The notes beneath the pieces are model-generated. The model did no database searches. It worked only from the letters and a program-made list of their open reading frames with translations, and was not told the origin of the DNA. DNA of 64,000 nucleotides from Sacculina carcini (lineage: Eukaryota; Arthropoda; Thecostraca; Sacculinidae). This document shows positions 62,801-64,000 of this stretch, piece by piece. The stretch is from positions 12,501-76,500 of the forward strand of contig CAJZIA020000006.1 in assembly GCA_916048095.2 (NCBI GenBank). The letters run 5' to 3'. The translations under genes were made by a program, and so were the position numbers. Position 1 is the stretch's first letter; every line of letters starts with the position of its first letter.

Positions 62801-64000
62801 TTACCTAAGTGTGCCCTAAGCGTTACCTAAGTGTTACCTAAGTGTGCCCTAAGTGTTACCTAAGTGTGCCCTAAGTGTGCACTAAGTGAGCCCTAAGTGT
62901 GCCCTAAGTGTGCCCTAAGTGTTACGTAAGTGTGCCCTAAGTGTTACGTAAGTTTGCCCTAAGTGTTACCTAAGTGTGCCCTAAGTGTTACCTAAGTGTG
63001 CCCTAAGTGTTACCTAAGTGTGCCCTAAGTGTTACCTAAGTGTTACCTAAGTGTGCCCTAAGCGTTACCTAAGTGTTACCTAAGTGTGCCCTAAGTGTTA
63101 CCTAAGTGTGCCCTAAGTGTTACCTAAGTGTTACCTAAGTGTGCCCTAAGTGTTACCTAAGTGTGCCCTAAGTGTTACCTAAGTGTGCCCTAAGTGTTAC
63201 CTAAGTGTGCCCTAAGTGTTACCTAAGTGTGCCCTAAGTGTTACCTAAGTGTGCCCTAAGTGTGCACTAAGTGAGCCCTAAGTGTGCCCTAAGTGTGCCC
63301 TAAGTGTTACGTAAGTGTGCCCTAAGTGTTACGTAAGTGTGCCCTAAGTGTTACCTAAGTGTTACCTAAGTGTGCCCTAAGTGTTACCTAAGTGTGCCCT
63401 AAGTGTTACCTAAGTGTGCCCTAAGTGTTACCTAAGTGTGCCCTAAGTGTTACCTAAGTGTGCCCTAAGTGTTACGTAAGTGTGCCCTAAGTGTTACCTA
63501 AGTGTGCCCTAAGTGTTACCTTAGTGTGCCCTAAGTGTTACCTAAGTGTGCCCTAAGTGTTACCTAAGTGTGCCCTAAGTGTTACCTAAGTGTGCCCTAA
63601 GTGTTACCTAAGTGTGCCCTAAGTGTTACCTAAGTGTTACCTAAGTGTTACCTAAATGTGCCCTAAGTGTTACCTAAGTGTGCCCTAAGTGTTACCTAAG
63701 TGTGCCCTAAGTGTTACCCAAGTGTTACCCAAGTGTGCCCTAAGTGTTACCTAAGTGTATCCTAAGTGTGTCCTAAGTGTTTCCTAAGTGTTACCTAAGT
63801 GTTACCTAAGTGTGCCCTAAGTGTTACCTAAGTGTGCCCTAAGTGTGCACTAAGTGAGCCCTAAGTGTGCCCTAAGTGTGCCCTAAGTGTTACGTAAGTG
63901 TGCCCTAAGTGTTACGTAAGTTTGCCCTAAGTGTTACCTAAGTGTGCCCTAAGTGTTACCTAAGTGTGCCCTAAGTGTTACCTAAGTGTTACCTAAGTGT

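Larger units (their letters stand above)
45798..64000 (+). repeat. 11-bp satellite array, right arm, CTAAGTGT orientation
   Basis: The array returns to CTAAGTGT orientation. From 45799 to the window end the sequence fits 1,654 full 11-mers plus an 8-base partial unit, with no net phase change at any marker checked. Cassette 1 was found at 47064, 47240, 47944, 48329, 49055, 49825, 50639, 51057, 52069, 52344, 53070, 53829, 54192, 55094, 55369, 56095, 56843, 57514, 57954, 58130, 58790, 59494, 59912, 60088, 60792, 61177, 61760, 62101, 62310, 62739, 62871, 63256 and 63839. Cassette 3 (gtggcctaattg) occurs five times between 50.6 and 59.5 kb. The array runs off the right edge. No gene is possible because of the regular stops in all six frames. 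Confidence 0.98.

Noticed and set aside
1..64000. Protein-coding repeats or a large repetitive ORF
   Set aside because: Each standard monomer carries a stop on both strands, and the 11-bp period rotates it through all frames; no open frame of useful length can exist.
1..64000. CRISPR array
   Set aside because: The 11-bp units are directly adjacent, with no unique spacers and no cas genes; the higher-order cassettes are made of the same monomers.
1..64000. Plasmid iterons or a bacterial replication origin
   Set aside because: Iteron sets are short clusters beside a rep gene and AT-rich DNA. Here over 5,800 units run without interruption and no gene is present.
1..64000. True telomere array
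   Set aside because: TTAGG or TTAGGG never occurs in tandem; it is always separated by six or more satellite bases, and the orientation flips twice.
1..64000. Assigning a species or a named satellite family
   Set aside because: The 11-bp consensus does not match a satellite I can name with confidence, and there is no flanking unique sequence to help.
1..64000. Whole window as a sequencing or assembly artefact
   Set aside because: Structured variants, consistent cassettes and ordered duplications argue for real satellite DNA. Local copy number and the two joins still depend on read support that cannot be checked here.

Overview
The whole 64,000-base window is one tandem satellite array. I see no gene, RNA gene, transposon or unique sequence anywhere in it. 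The basic unit is 11 bp and has two main forms: A (ctaagtgtgcc) and B (ctaagtgttac). These usually alternate as a 22-bp dimer and are sometimes stacked as runs of A or of B. Phase arithmetic across the window gives about 5,812 full monomers and only four of other length: two 12-mers and two 10-mers. An 11-bp unit carrying TAA on one strand and TAG on the other closes every reading frame about every 33 bases, so coding can be excluded directly. The material fits constitutive heterochromatin of a eukaryote (pericentromeric, centromeric or subterminal). The species cannot be named from this sequence. On one strand every standard monomer junction contains TTAGG, and A contexts contain TTAGGG, but there is no true telomere array.

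Layout: (1) 1-5545, CTAAGTGT orientation on the + strand. (2) 5546-45797, the opposite orientation (CACTTAGG on +), about 40.25 kb. (3) 45798-64000, back to the first orientation. Both switches are abrupt and have no foreign DNA at the join. The same rare monomer variants and higher-order cassettes occur in all three parts, so the middle is an inverted block of the same satellite family and not a different repeat.

Higher-order structure is built from diagnostic monomers. C is ctaagtgtgca, D is ctaagtgagcc, E is gtaagtgtgcc (E' is gtaagtttgcc), F is ccaagtgttac, F' is ccaagtgtgcc, G, H and I end in atc, gtc and ttc, and J is ctaaatgtgcc. Cassette 1 (C D A A B E B E) holds nearly all the CpGs, as paired TTACGTAA palindromes 22 bp apart; cassette 2 is F F' B G H I; cassette 3 is a ttaag / ctaattg / ctaagtatgca group. 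In the inverted block, cassette-1 pairs exactly 176 bp apart mark the starts of long (about 3.5-3.96 kb) and short (about 1.87-2.42 kb) blocks. Together these make super-repeats of about 6 kb.

Many recent duplications are visible by base-for-base comparison: a perfect 1,870-bp tandem pair, a near-perfect 3,608-bp pair, and others at offsets of 616, 792, 1,980, 2,420, 3,025, 4,709 and about 6,150 bp. This is the record of unequal exchange or replication slippage in a young, actively homogenising satellite. The main points of interest are the two orientation switches, the near-absolute 11-bp phase, the CpG/TTACGTAA cassettes and the nested higher-order architecture. I found no coding system.
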